Assembly (NCBI GenBank): GCA_045600905.1
Contig: JAZRYT010000136.1
Span: 1-27,374 of the forward strand
Direction of reading: 5' to 3'
Length of the DNA stretch: 27,374 bases
Source: F23-D06 sp045600905
Lineage (GTDB): Bacteria; Bacteroidota; Bacteroidia; Bacteroidales; WCHB1-69
Positions within the stretch are counted from its first letter, which is position 1; every line of letters starts with the position of its first letter. The notes below the pieces were generated by a model. The model had not been told where the DNA came from and did no database searches. It saw only the letters and a program-made list of their open reading frames with translations. The position numbers and the translations under genes were made by a program. Below, one piece after another: positions 15,761-23,496 of this stretch.

Positions 15761-16906
15761 ATGCGCAAATATATTGCTTTCATATACCATTTGCTCGTTT
15801 GGACGGCTAAGTATCCGACCAAGCATAAGTTGCACGTTATGTTCGACTACTTAAAACTTTATCGTCGCAAGGGGTTGAATATGAACGAATACTATCAATT
15901 TGAGTTTGAGAAACGTACAGAAGATTTCCGTCAGGATTTTTTAGGAGAGAACGAACAGCGTTTCTATCTTGATTGGCTCAATCCGAAGAAATACTATATT
16001 TTGGCGCGCAACAAGTTCATGGCACATAAGATGCTTGAAAACACGGGCGTCCGCAAGTCACCGCTGTATTGCTACTATCAGTCCGAAGGCAAAGTGGCAG
16101 CCAGTGCTGAAATCGCTAACGACCTGGCCGGCATCTGCCGTATTTTGCAAGCCAAGCAGGTGACAGAATGCGTCATCAAAACGACTGAAAGTTCGCACGG
16201 CGATAATGTATGGGTCATTCGCAATATCACTTTCGGCGATGGCGATGCCGTACTTGAACGTTTTGATGGTCAGCAACTCAAACTATCAGAGGTGCTTGGC
16301 CACCAACCCCTTTTGTTTGAAGGTCTTATTCGTCAAACAAAGCAATTTGCAGCATTCAACCCGTCATCCGTGAACACCGTGCGTTTTATGACGGCCCTCT
16401 ATCCGGACGGCACGGCACGTGTGCTTGCCACTTTCATCAAAATCGGGCGCGCCGGCAAATGTGTGGATAACGCGGGCGGCGGCGGCAACGTTGATGTTTG
16501 TGTGGATACAGAAACCGGCACCATCCAGTATGCCATCCGATACGATGGCTGGCGACATATTACCGACATTGACTCTCACCCCGATAGCGGTGCCCAACTC
16601 AACGGCGTGGTCATTGACAATTGGCAGCAGATTAAGTCCGAGGTGATTCGTTTTCAGCAAGCTTTCCCTTATTGCAAAGTCGCCGGCTGGGATATCGCCA
16701 TAACCGACGAAGGCCCTGTCGTCATCGAGGTCAATGACATGTGGGACCGTACTGGACAGTATTTCATCCGCCGTGGTTGGCGCAACGAAATTCGCGACTG
16801 CTATTTGGCTTGGCGGCCGTTCGGCAAACCCGTAATGGGCCGACTTGAACAACGACTCACAGAAAAGAAACTTCAAAAAATAGTAACTAATCACCCTGAA
16901 AAATAA
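15761..16906 (+). CDS. Sugar-transfer-associated ATP-grasp ligase, first copy
   Basis: The 381-residue protein matches the ATP-grasp family linked to sugar-transfer loci (ATPgrasp_ST type). Visible marks are the ATP lysine in ECVIKTTESSHGDN (Lys140), the core NTVRFMTAL (Asn205, Arg208), the family segment IGRAGKCVDNAGGGGNV, and VAGWDIAI leading to the metal-binding VIEVND (Glu323, Asn325). ATP-grasp enzymes activate a carboxylate as acyl phosphate and join it to an amine or thiol. In this locus an amide bond between a uronic acid or opine carboxyl and an amino compound would fit, but the true reaction of the family is not established. The C-terminus FIRRGWRNEIRDCYLAW is basic. A diverged second copy follows after 43 bases. 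Confidence 0.8.
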   Translation: MRKYIAFIYHLLVWTAKYPTKHKLHVMFDYLKLYRRKGLNMNEYYQFEFEKRTEDFRQDFLGENEQRFYLDWLNPKKYYILARNKFMAHKMLENTGVRKSPLYCYYQSEGKVAASAEIANDLAGICRILQAKQVTECVIKTTESSHGDNVWVIRNITFGDGDAVLERFDGQQLKLSEVLGHQPLLFEGLIRQTKQFAAFNPSSVNTVRFMTALYPDGTARVLATFIKIGRAGKCVDNAGGGGNVDVCVDTETGTIQYAIRYDGWRHITDIDSHPDSGAQLNGVVIDNWQQIKSEVIRFQQAFPYCKVAGWDIAITDEGPVVIEVNDMWDRTGQYFIRRGWRNEIRDCYLAWRPFGKPVMGRLEQRLTEKKLQKIVTNHPEK

Positions 16907-16949
16907 CCACTTTTCAAATTAACTCCTAACTTATAACCCGATACCTATC

Positions 16950-18020
16950 ATGTTCCAATCTCTATATCATAAATACTCTATAAAGCAACGAGAAAAGGCT
17001 GACATCGCCAATATCTGCGGAAAGCTCAAGCAGTGCGATCGTAAACCGCTGTCCGTTGCACAGAAAAAAGAAATTCAGGATTTCTATCAACCATTGGTTG
17101 GGCACACGGTTCCCACCTATTGGCACGAATATTTCTATTCTCGTAACGGACAATTCTCTGCTCAATATATTCCAACCAGCTTTTATCATAAGGAAATCAT
17201 CTACCGCCTTAACAACTTCCAATTGCGCCATGCTTACGTAGATAAAGGAGTGTATGATATCTATTTCCCAGATCTGAATCGCCCGAAAACCATTGTCAAG
17301 AATATGAATGGTTATTTTTACGATGACCATTCGGCGATAACAAAAGAGGAGGCACTGGCGCGTTGCCAAAATCTTTCCGGCGCGGTGGTAAAACCAACGA
17401 TGGAGGGAATGTGGGGCGAGGGCGTCCACGTGTTCACGTCCGCCAACGGCCAAACCGATATGGGCCAATCCGTAGAAGAACTTTTCAAAAGTTATGGAAA
17501 GAACTTCATCGTGCAGGAGAAAGTGAACCAGCACGCCGAAATGGCCCGCTTGAACCCGACTTCGCTGAACACGTTGCGAATCTTGTCCTATCGTCAGGAT
17601 AATGAGATCCACATTCTTTATGCGGTGGTACGCATCGGCCGTTTGGGTAAGAGCGTGGATAATGAAACCGCTGGCGGTATCAATGCGGATATCCAATTGG
17701 ACAATGGCACTATCCTCGAGTGCGCGTATGGCACGCCGAGCGAGAAGAAAATTATGACTACCGACAACGGCACCGTACTCAGAGGGTTCCAAATCCCATC
17801 TTTCGAAAAGGTTTTGGCCGTCGTGCGCGAAATGCACCTCCGCCTGCCGTATTTCAACCTCGTGGGCTGGGATTTCGGCATCGACGAGTCGGGTGAGCCG
17901 ATAATGATAGAGTGGAACCGCGCTCCCGACCTCAGTCAGACTGCACACGGTCCCGCATTTGGAGATATGACGGAAGAAATTATTAGGACGGCACTCCGAC
18001 GTCCAGACACAAGATTATAA
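16950..18020 (+). CDS. Sugar-transfer-associated ATP-grasp ligase, second copy
   Basis: This 356-residue protein is of the same family as its upstream neighbour but clearly diverged. Shared landmarks at near-equal positions are the ATP lysine in AVVKPTMEGMWGEGVHVF (Lys148), NTLRILSY (Asn207, Arg210), IGRLGKSVDNETAGGINA, and LVGWDFGI followed by the metal site MIEWNRAPD (Glu321, Asn323). Where the first copy has EVND this one has EWNR. The C-terminal tails also differ. Two non-identical ligases side by side suggest two successive couplings or two different acceptors. All catalytic landmarks are intact. galE follows after 17 bases. Substrates are unknown. Confidence 0.8.
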   Translation: MFQSLYHKYSIKQREKADIANICGKLKQCDRKPLSVAQKKEIQDFYQPLVGHTVPTYWHEYFYSRNGQFSAQYIPTSFYHKEIIYRLNNFQLRHAYVDKGVYDIYFPDLNRPKTIVKNMNGYFYDDHSAITKEEALARCQNLSGAVVKPTMEGMWGEGVHVFTSANGQTDMGQSVEELFKSYGKNFIVQEKVNQHAEMARLNPTSLNTLRILSYRQDNEIHILYAVVRIGRLGKSVDNETAGGINADIQLDNGTILECAYGTPSEKKIMTTDNGTVLRGFQIPSFEKVLAVVREMHLRLPYFNLVGWDFGIDESGEPIMIEWNRAPDLSQTAHGPAFGDMTEEIIRTALRRPDTRL

Positions 18021-18037
18021 AAAATAAAACAAACGAT

Positions 18038-19054
18038 ATGCTTATATTTGTAACAGGCGGTGCCGGCTTCATTGGCACACACACTTTGGTAGAACTTTAC
18101 AACGCAGGACACCAAGCTGTTGTGGTGGATAACTTGTCTAACTCTAACGATAAGGCACTCCAGCGCGTGGCAGAACTGACAGGCCACGAAGTGCCATTCT
18201 ACAAGGTTGATATCCGCGACCGCGCGGCTTTGTCCAAAGTGCTCGATCAATACCACTTCGATGCGTGCATCCACTTTGCCGGCTTGAAAGCCGTGGGCGA
18301 GTCGGTGGCCAAACCGTGGGAGTACTACGACAACAACATCTCCGGCACATTGGTGCTATTGGATGAGCTCCGTCGCCACGACTGCCGTAACCTCATTTTC
18401 TCCTCCTCGGCAACCGTCTATGGCGACCCCGAAATCATTCCGATTACGGAATCTTGCCCGAAAGGACATTGTACGAACCCTTACGGTCAGACCAAGAGTA
18501 TGTTGGAAGAAATCATGATGGATATGCAGAAAGCAGACCCCGCGTGGAACATCGTGCTGTTGCGCTACTTCAACCCCATTGGGGCGCATCCGTCCGGTAG
18601 GATAGGGGAGAACCCGAACGGCATTCCCAACAACCTGATGCCGTATATCACCCAAGTAGCTGTGGGGAAACGTGCGGAATTAGGCGTTTTCGGCAACGAC
18701 TACGACACACCCGACGGCACGGGCGTGCGCGACTATATCCACGTCGTGGATTTGGCCAAGGGACACGTCAGCGCGTTGGCGGCTATCGAACGCCAGTGCG
18801 GGTTGGCTATCTACAATCTCGGCACCGGCCACGGCTACTCCGTATTAGATGTGGTGAAGGCTTTTGAGAAGAGTACGGGAATGCCCGTGCCCTACAGCAT
18901 CAAACCGCGCCGCGCCGGCGATATCGCCACGTGCTACTCCAATCCCGCCAAGGCCGCCGACGAACTCGGCTGGACAGCCCAATACGATATCGAAGATATG
19001 TGCCGCGACGCCTGGAACTGGCAGAAAAACAACCCCAACGGGTACGAAGAATAA
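18038..19054 (+). CDS. galE: UDP-glucose 4-epimerase
   Basis: GalE interconverts UDP-glucose and UDP-galactose, and in some species the N-acetyl forms or the uronic acids, with bound NAD. The 338-residue protein is an extended short-chain dehydrogenase: TGGAGFIGTH binds NAD, SSSATVYGDPEIIPITE gives the conserved Ser, and Tyr149 and Lys153 in NPYGQTK are the catalytic pair. The full-length C-terminus with YNLGTGHGYSVLDVV is typical of true GalE. In this locus it would feed galactose or galacturonate-type precursors. The stop codon lies in the first unit of an 8-base tandem repeat. Confidence 0.94.
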   Translation: MLIFVTGGAGFIGTHTLVELYNAGHQAVVVDNLSNSNDKALQRVAELTGHEVPFYKVDIRDRAALSKVLDQYHFDACIHFAGLKAVGESVAKPWEYYDNNISGTLVLLDELRRHDCRNLIFSSSATVYGDPEIIPITESCPKGHCTNPYGQTKSMLEEIMMDMQKADPAWNIVLLRYFNPIGAHPSGRIGENPNGIPNNLMPYITQVAVGKRAELGVFGNDYDTPDGTGVRDYIHVVDLAKGHVSALAAIERQCGLAIYNLGTGHGYSVLDVVKAFEKSTGMPVPYSIKPRRAGDIATCYSNPAKAADELGWTAQYDIEDMCRDAWNWQKNNPNGYEE

Positions 19055-19098
19055 TGCGATAATGCGATAATGAGTTAATGCGGTAATACGATAATGTT
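19051..19098. repeat. Six-copy 8-bp tandem repeat after galE
   Basis: Six units of ATAATGCG follow each other, the first two perfect and the rest with one to three changes (ATAATGAG, TTAATGCG, GTAATACG, ATAATGTT). The first unit overlaps the galE stop codon. Copy number could vary by slippage. Confidence 0.8.
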
Positions 19099-19122
19099 AA
19101 GATGTTAGGAGGACCGTCTTTA

Positions 19123-19150
19123 ACCTTAAACTTTAAACCTTAAACTTTAA
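19123..19150. repeat. Perfect 14-bp tandem duplication before the UDP-HexNAc dehydrogenase gene
   Basis: ACCTTAAACTTTAA occurs twice in direct succession, at 19123-19136 and 19137-19150, and is followed by a partial third copy. It ends 17 bases before the ATG at 19168, so it lies in the translation initiation region. Confidence 0.8.
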
Positions 19151-19167
19151 ACTAAAAAGCATACAAT

Positions 19168-20445
19168 ATGAAAGAAACAAAAATTTGTGTAATAGGACTT
19201 GGATACGTGGGTTTGCCGTTGGCACGCCTGTTTTCCACCAAATATCCGACCATTGGTTTTGATATGAATCAATCCCGCGTGGATGCCCTGATGACGGGCC
19301 ACGATGCCACATTGGAAGTGGCGGATGAACTCTTGCAAGAAGCCATCAATGTACACGGCTTCAAATGTACCACCAACTTGGATGAGGTGCGCGACTGCAA
19401 TTTCTACGTGGTGGCAGTGCCTACGCCGGTGGACGAGAACAACCGTCCGGATTTGAAGCCTCTTTGGGGTGCCAGCGAAACCGTCGGCAAAGTGATTTCC
19501 AAAGGCGATGTCGTGGTGTATGAATCCACGGTCTATCCCGGCGTTACGGAAGAAGAGTGCCTGCCCGTCGTGGAGCGCGTCAGCGGTTTGAAATTCAACG
19601 TCGATTTCTATGCCGGTTACAGTCCGGAACGTATCAATCCCGGTGACAAGACACATACGGTGGAGAAAATCAAAAAGGTGACATCCGGCTCCACTCCCGA
19701 AATCGCGGATTACGTAGATGGCGTCTATAATTCCGTGCTTGTGAACGGCACGCACAAGGCACCGAGCATTAAGGTGGCAGAGGCTTCTAAGATTATCGAA
19801 AATTCCCAACGCGACGTGAACATCGCCTTTATGAACGAGTTGGCCAAGATTTTCAACGCTATGGGCATTGATACCCACGACGTTATCGAAGCCGCTTCCA
19901 GCAAATGGAACTTCATCAAGCTGAGCCCGGGTCTGGTAGGCGGCCACTGCATCAGCGTGGATCCCTACTATCTGATTCAAAAGGCACAGGTCTATGGGGT
20001 ACTGCCCCGCGTGATGAGCAACGCCCGCCGCCTCAATGACGGTATGGGCGCGTATGTCGCCAACCAGACAATCAAGTGTATGAATAAGAAAGGCTTGGTC
20101 GTGAAAGATGCTAAAATCCTCATTCTCGGTATCACGTTCAAAGAAAACTGCCCGGACATCCGAAACACAAAGATTGTGGATATCTATCATACGCTCACCG
20201 AATATACAGACAATATCACCATTTATGACCCGTGGGCCAATGCCGCACACGTGCGACACGAATATGACGTGGATGTCGTAAATGATGTGGATGTCGTCAA
20301 AAAAGAACTGTATGACGCGGTGATTTTGGCCGTGGCACACAAGGAATTTTTGGATATGGATGTCAAGTCGTTGGTGAAACCCGATGGCGTGATTTACGAT
20401 GTCAAGGGCATCCTTCCCAGAGATATTGTGGATGGTAGGCTTTAA
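19168..20445 (+). CDS. UDP-N-acetylhexosamine 6-dehydrogenase (TviB/WbpA/WbpO-like)
   Basis: The enzyme oxidises C6 of a UDP-N-acetylhexosamine to the uronic acid with NAD. The 425-residue protein has the Rossmann motif VIGLGYVGLPLA, then GFDMNQSRVDALMTGHDATLEV, whose GHD-T-EV pattern is typical of the TviB/WbpA/WbpO branch. Next are VPTPVDENNRPDL, the SPERINPGD signature, and the catalytic Cys261 in GLVGGHCISVDPYYL. These features separate it from the UDP-glucose enzyme at 10070. Whether it uses UDP-GlcNAc or UDP-GalNAc cannot be decided by eye; with galE next door either is available. It is the last gene of the locus. Confidence 0.93.
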   Translation: MKETKICVIGLGYVGLPLARLFSTKYPTIGFDMNQSRVDALMTGHDATLEVADELLQEAINVHGFKCTTNLDEVRDCNFYVVAVPTPVDENNRPDLKPLWGASETVGKVISKGDVVVYESTVYPGVTEEECLPVVERVSGLKFNVDFYAGYSPERINPGDKTHTVEKIKKVTSGSTPEIADYVDGVYNSVLVNGTHKAPSIKVAEASKIIENSQRDVNIAFMNELAKIFNAMGIDTHDVIEAASSKWNFIKLSPGLVGGHCISVDPYYLIQKAQVYGVLPRVMSNARRLNDGMGAYVANQTIKCMNKKGLVVKDAKILILGITFKENCPDIRNTKIVDIYHTLTEYTDNITIYDPWANAAHVRHEYDVDVVNDVDVVKKELYDAVILAVAHKEFLDMDVKSLVKPDGVIYDVKGILPRDIVDGRL

Positions 20446-20534
20446 TGATTGGTTGAGCACCGTTATGCTGTGACAACCCGTATTTTTTGGTTTCAATCTT
20501 TTTCTAGAAACCTACATATAATATTGTATAGATT

Positions 20535-21986
20535 GTGAAAAGACTTTTTATTGTAGCATTATTGCTTATGGCAGCAAATTTACTCAAGGGACAAAACTAT
20601 AGGATGTCTCCTTGTATGTTTGGTTTGGAAGAGGCCAAAACCGATATTGAACGTTTCTACGCATTGTATAATACGCACGTTGAAGCTGTTAAATATGGCG
20701 TTGAGGTTGACTACGATGGCGTCAAAGAGGTGAATATTGAAATCCCCGCTGATGCCAAATCCATACCGTTGACCTCCTACAACATTTTCAACGACCTTGT
20801 AATTAACGTTAAAAACAATAGCAAGAATTTCTATCTGTTTTCTCTGACGCAGCCGACCGATAGTGTGTATATCTCTAAAAAGGTAATTGATGGCGGGGAT
20901 TTCACGAATGTGAAAGGCCTTCGTGCCGGACAACATCTGGTCATATTGCAGGATGATAACCTTTGGGTAGATAAAAGACAGGGCCACGAATATGGCCATA
21001 CGCGCAAAGACTTGCTGTATGTAGTTGATGGAAAGGCGGTTAATAAGCCCATAATGCCCTATAATACTAAAGAGACGAAACCTAATGTGCGTATTTGTCC
21101 TGTGACGGATGAGGTAAAGGTTATTTCCGGAATCACCATCAATCGTGTTAAAGATTCTAAATATAAGACCTACTGTTTTGATATCCAGAAACAGTATAAT
21201 GTGGAACTGTGCGATGTGGTCATCAATACACCGGAAAGCAATTTGACGGCTGATGCCGCTATCCGTATCAATGATTGCGCTAAAGTGCAGATCGACCACG
21301 TGAAAATCAACGGAACGTATTCCAGAACAGATTATTATGGTTATGGGATCTCTATGAACAATGTATGGAAATCAGAGATCCTCTATCTCAATTCACGTTC
21401 CAATTGGGGGATTTTCGGCACGAACAATATCAATGATGCCTTACTTGACCATTGTGATATAAACCGCTATGACATACACTGTTACGGACGTGATGTGACC
21501 ATTCGGAATTGCAAGTTCAACAACCTTTACAATCAATTCTCCTCTGTTTACGGCACGGTGCTTTTCGAAAAATGCGTGTTCAATAACCACGTGCCCGTAT
21601 TGTTGGAATCCAGCTACAATGCCTACACCGGTTTTGAATTGAAATTCAACGACTGTGTTTTCAATATCAATAATAAATGCAACTATTTGGTGGATGCGCG
21701 ATATTTAACAGATATTAGGAATTCCCGACCAGAGGTCTCCACTAAGAACCTGCCCAATATCACGATGACCAAATCAACCATTAATCTGTTGGAACCGGTA
21801 AAGAAATACTATATGTTCCATTTCGGTAGCGTTTCCTATAAGGATAATGTCGGTTATATCTCTTCTATAGAAGTCAAGAATTTGAAAGTCAATGGCGGAA
21901 AAGTCCAATTGAAAATTTGCAACAAGGATTTCCCGCACGAAAAGAAGATAAAGTTCCCGCTCTACAATCAGGTGATAGGTTTATAA
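20535..21986 (+). CDS. Secreted right-handed beta-helix protein
   Basis: The 483-residue product starts at a GTG, the only start that keeps the whole signal peptide (MKRLFIVALLLMAANLLKG). Residues 1-190 contain an N-terminal region of unknown fold. From about 190 to 430 the pattern is that of a right-handed parallel beta-helix: short turns such as AAIRINDCAKVQIDHVKING, SEILYLNSRSNWGIFGTNN, ALLDHCDINRYDIHCYGRDV and TIRNCKFNNLYNQF, with regular Asn and Cys stacking positions. This fold is used by polysaccharide lyases, C5-epimerases and glycan-binding proteins. Catalytic residues are not evident. Its place right after the glycan locus hints at a role in handling that glycan, but this is weak. 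No terminator separates the two. Confidence 0.75.
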   Translation: MKRLFIVALLLMAANLLKGQNYRMSPCMFGLEEAKTDIERFYALYNTHVEAVKYGVEVDYDGVKEVNIEIPADAKSIPLTSYNIFNDLVINVKNNSKNFYLFSLTQPTDSVYISKKVIDGGDFTNVKGLRAGQHLVILQDDNLWVDKRQGHEYGHTRKDLLYVVDGKAVNKPIMPYNTKETKPNVRICPVTDEVKVISGITINRVKDSKYKTYCFDIQKQYNVELCDVVINTPESNLTADAAIRINDCAKVQIDHVKINGTYSRTDYYGYGISMNNVWKSEILYLNSRSNWGIFGTNNINDALLDHCDINRYDIHCYGRDVTIRNCKFNNLYNQFSSVYGTVLFEKCVFNNHVPVLLESSYNAYTGFELKFNDCVFNINNKCNYLVDARYLTDIRNSRPEVSTKNLPNITMTKSTINLLEPVKKYYMFHFGSVSYKDNVGYISSIEVKNLKVNGGKVQLKICNKDFPHEKKIKFPLYNQVIGL

Positions 21987-22019
21987 CAACTTTTGAAAAA
22001 AAATGGTAATCTTACAGAT

Positions 22020-22558
22020 ATGTTTAAGAAAGGTGTGTTGTTGTTTTTATGCTTCTTTGTGCGGTGTTGGCAAATGCCCAAGGAAAGCATTTCTTCACAT
22101 TCGGATATGGGTATTCGCCAGAAGTGAAACCTTATCTTACCAATGAATTTTCCAATGGTGTCGGACCTTTCTTTGGAGGATATTCATACAGTGTCACTTC
22201 ATGGCTAGAAGTGGGCGCGACATTAGGATATACACATGTGAATATGCCCGAAAACCCCGCGGATTTGAGCTCTGTACGATTGCAGGTGAAAAAATACAAC
22301 AACATAATGTTGCTGGGTATGATAGATTTCGTATGGTTTCAGAAACCATATCTGAAAATGTACAGCGGTCTTGGAGGCGGAATAGACTGCCGAATTCAGT
22401 CAGGAGAACGTGGTCATTACACCAGTTGCTATTTTGCTTCGTAAATTACGATATTCGGAATTTCGGCTGGCAAACAAGTGTTTGGCAATTTGGAACTTGG
22501 ATACGGAAGCTTAGGTATGATCAGACTTGGGATTGGATATAAACTACAAAAAAAATAA
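22020..22558 (+). pseudogene. Broken outer-membrane beta-barrel protein gene
   Basis: Two lesions interrupt one gene. The frame starting at ATG 22020 reads MFKKGVLLFL and is lost in another frame; the body lies in the frame beginning at 22049 (MLLCAVLANAQGKHFF). Adding one T to the T-run near 22046-22050 would restore a perfect signal peptide, MFKKGVLLFFMLLCAVLANA. The body (FGYGYSPEVKPYLTNEFSNG, GVGPFFGGYSYSVTSWLEVG) is typical of small outer-membrane barrels. It stops at TAA 22442-22444, but the same frame continues without break as ITIFGISAGKQVFGNLELGY and ends in the barrel-like IRLGIGYKL before TAA at 22556-22558. The stop is one C-to-T change from CAA. The frameshift could be a read error in a homopolymer, but the nonsense codon is independent. 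Confidence 0.8.
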
Positions 22559-22569
22559 TCATAGTACGT

Positions 22570-23280
22570 ATGAAACGAACAATATTGATTCTCTTTATGA
22601 CAATATTTTGTCTCGCTTCTTGTTCGAAGAAAGACGACTACAATTCCGTATCTAACGGACTATTGCAGACACTTCAGGATGAGAATCCTACCCTATCAAT
22701 CAGTTATTTGTACGAAGGAGTGGTGGAATTTATGCCTCAGGTACCAAAGGCCGGTATTGCTTTCTACCCTGGAGGAGATGTGGAATATACGGCTTACGCG
22801 CCACTTATGGTGGAATTGGCAAAGCGGGGATATTTGTGTCTGCTGATTCGTATGCCCGAAAATTTAGCCCTATTAGACACAAAAGCAGGTGTGAGGTTGC
22901 GGAAGCAATATAAGGAGATACCTCATTTCTATCTTGCCGGACATTCTTTTTGGGGAGCATCGGCAGCTATGGCACTGGTCTCTAACCTAGATAACTTTGA
23001 GGGCCTGATACTTCTTGCGGCATATTCGACCAAAGACTTATCAGAAAGTGGAAAGACCATCCTCTCTATCTATGGAAGCGAAGACGGAGTGATGAAACTC
23101 GAAAATTACAACAAATACAAAAAAAATCTCCCTGAAAACTTGCACGAATTGATCATCAATGGAGGTAATCACTCAGGTTTCGGGTACAATGGGTTAATAA
23201 ATGGAGACAACAATCCTGCGATCACAACAATGGAACAGATTACCCAAACAGCCGACTTTATTGATTTGTACGCAAAATAA
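22570..23280 (+). CDS. Alpha/beta-hydrolase lipoprotein
   Basis: The 236-residue protein has a lipoprotein signal with the lipobox CLASC, giving lipidated Cys18. The mature part is a compact alpha/beta-hydrolase. It has YPGGDVEYTAYAPLMVELAK near the oxyanion strand, the nucleophile elbow AGHSFWG with Ser126 (most relatives have GHSLGG), Asp172 in YGSEDGVM and His201 in GGNHSGFG. All three catalytic residues are in order. Substrate is unknown; carboxylic esters or acyl groups on surface molecules are possible. It starts 11 bases after the broken barrel gene, so the two were probably one operon. No terminator is clear after it. Confidence 0.85.
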   Translation: MKRTILILFMTIFCLASCSKKDDYNSVSNGLLQTLQDENPTLSISYLYEGVVEFMPQVPKAGIAFYPGGDVEYTAYAPLMVELAKRGYLCLLIRMPENLALLDTKAGVRLRKQYKEIPHFYLAGHSFWGASAAMALVSNLDNFEGLILLAAYSTKDLSESGKTILSIYGSEDGVMKLENYNKYKKNLPENLHELIINGGNHSGFGYNGLINGDNNPAITTMEQITQTADFIDLYAK

Positions 23281-23465
23281 TTTAATTCAAGTTTCGCAAG
23301 TTGATTTCAGACAGTATTCATTTTTTCTGTGCTGGCTTGCAATCAGTATTCGTAAAGCTTCAAGCAGACCTCCATTGGAATGAAATGCAGTTCAACATTG
23401 TTTATGATAATTGTAGGCATTAAATTAATTTTCCTTAAAATGCCGTAAAAATCAAAATTTTTATG

Positions 23466-23473
23466 TACGTTTG
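23466..23473 (+). promoter_or_regulatory. Promoter -7 box of the methylmalonyl-CoA mutase gene
   Basis: TACGTTTG fits TAnnTTTG and is followed by CGCCCTC, the same downstream bases as at the promoter of the YD-repeat gene (569-583). No clear -33 TTTG is seen. The leader to the ATG at 23497 is short, about 17-20 bases. Confidence 0.55.
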
Positions 23474-23496
23474 CGCCCTCATTAAAAAACATATTT

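Noticed and set aside
15003..16906. Glycosyltransferase function for the gene at 15761
   Set aside because: The protein has ATP-grasp landmarks (Lys140, NTVRF, VIEVND) and no GT-A or GT-B motifs, although such proteins are sometimes named as transferases.
19147..20496. A 449-codon minus-strand open frame opposite the UDP-HexNAc dehydrogenase
   Set aside because: It is longer than the real gene but has no recognisable domain, is rich in His and Ile as antisense frames are, and lies opposite a gene with all catalytic motifs.
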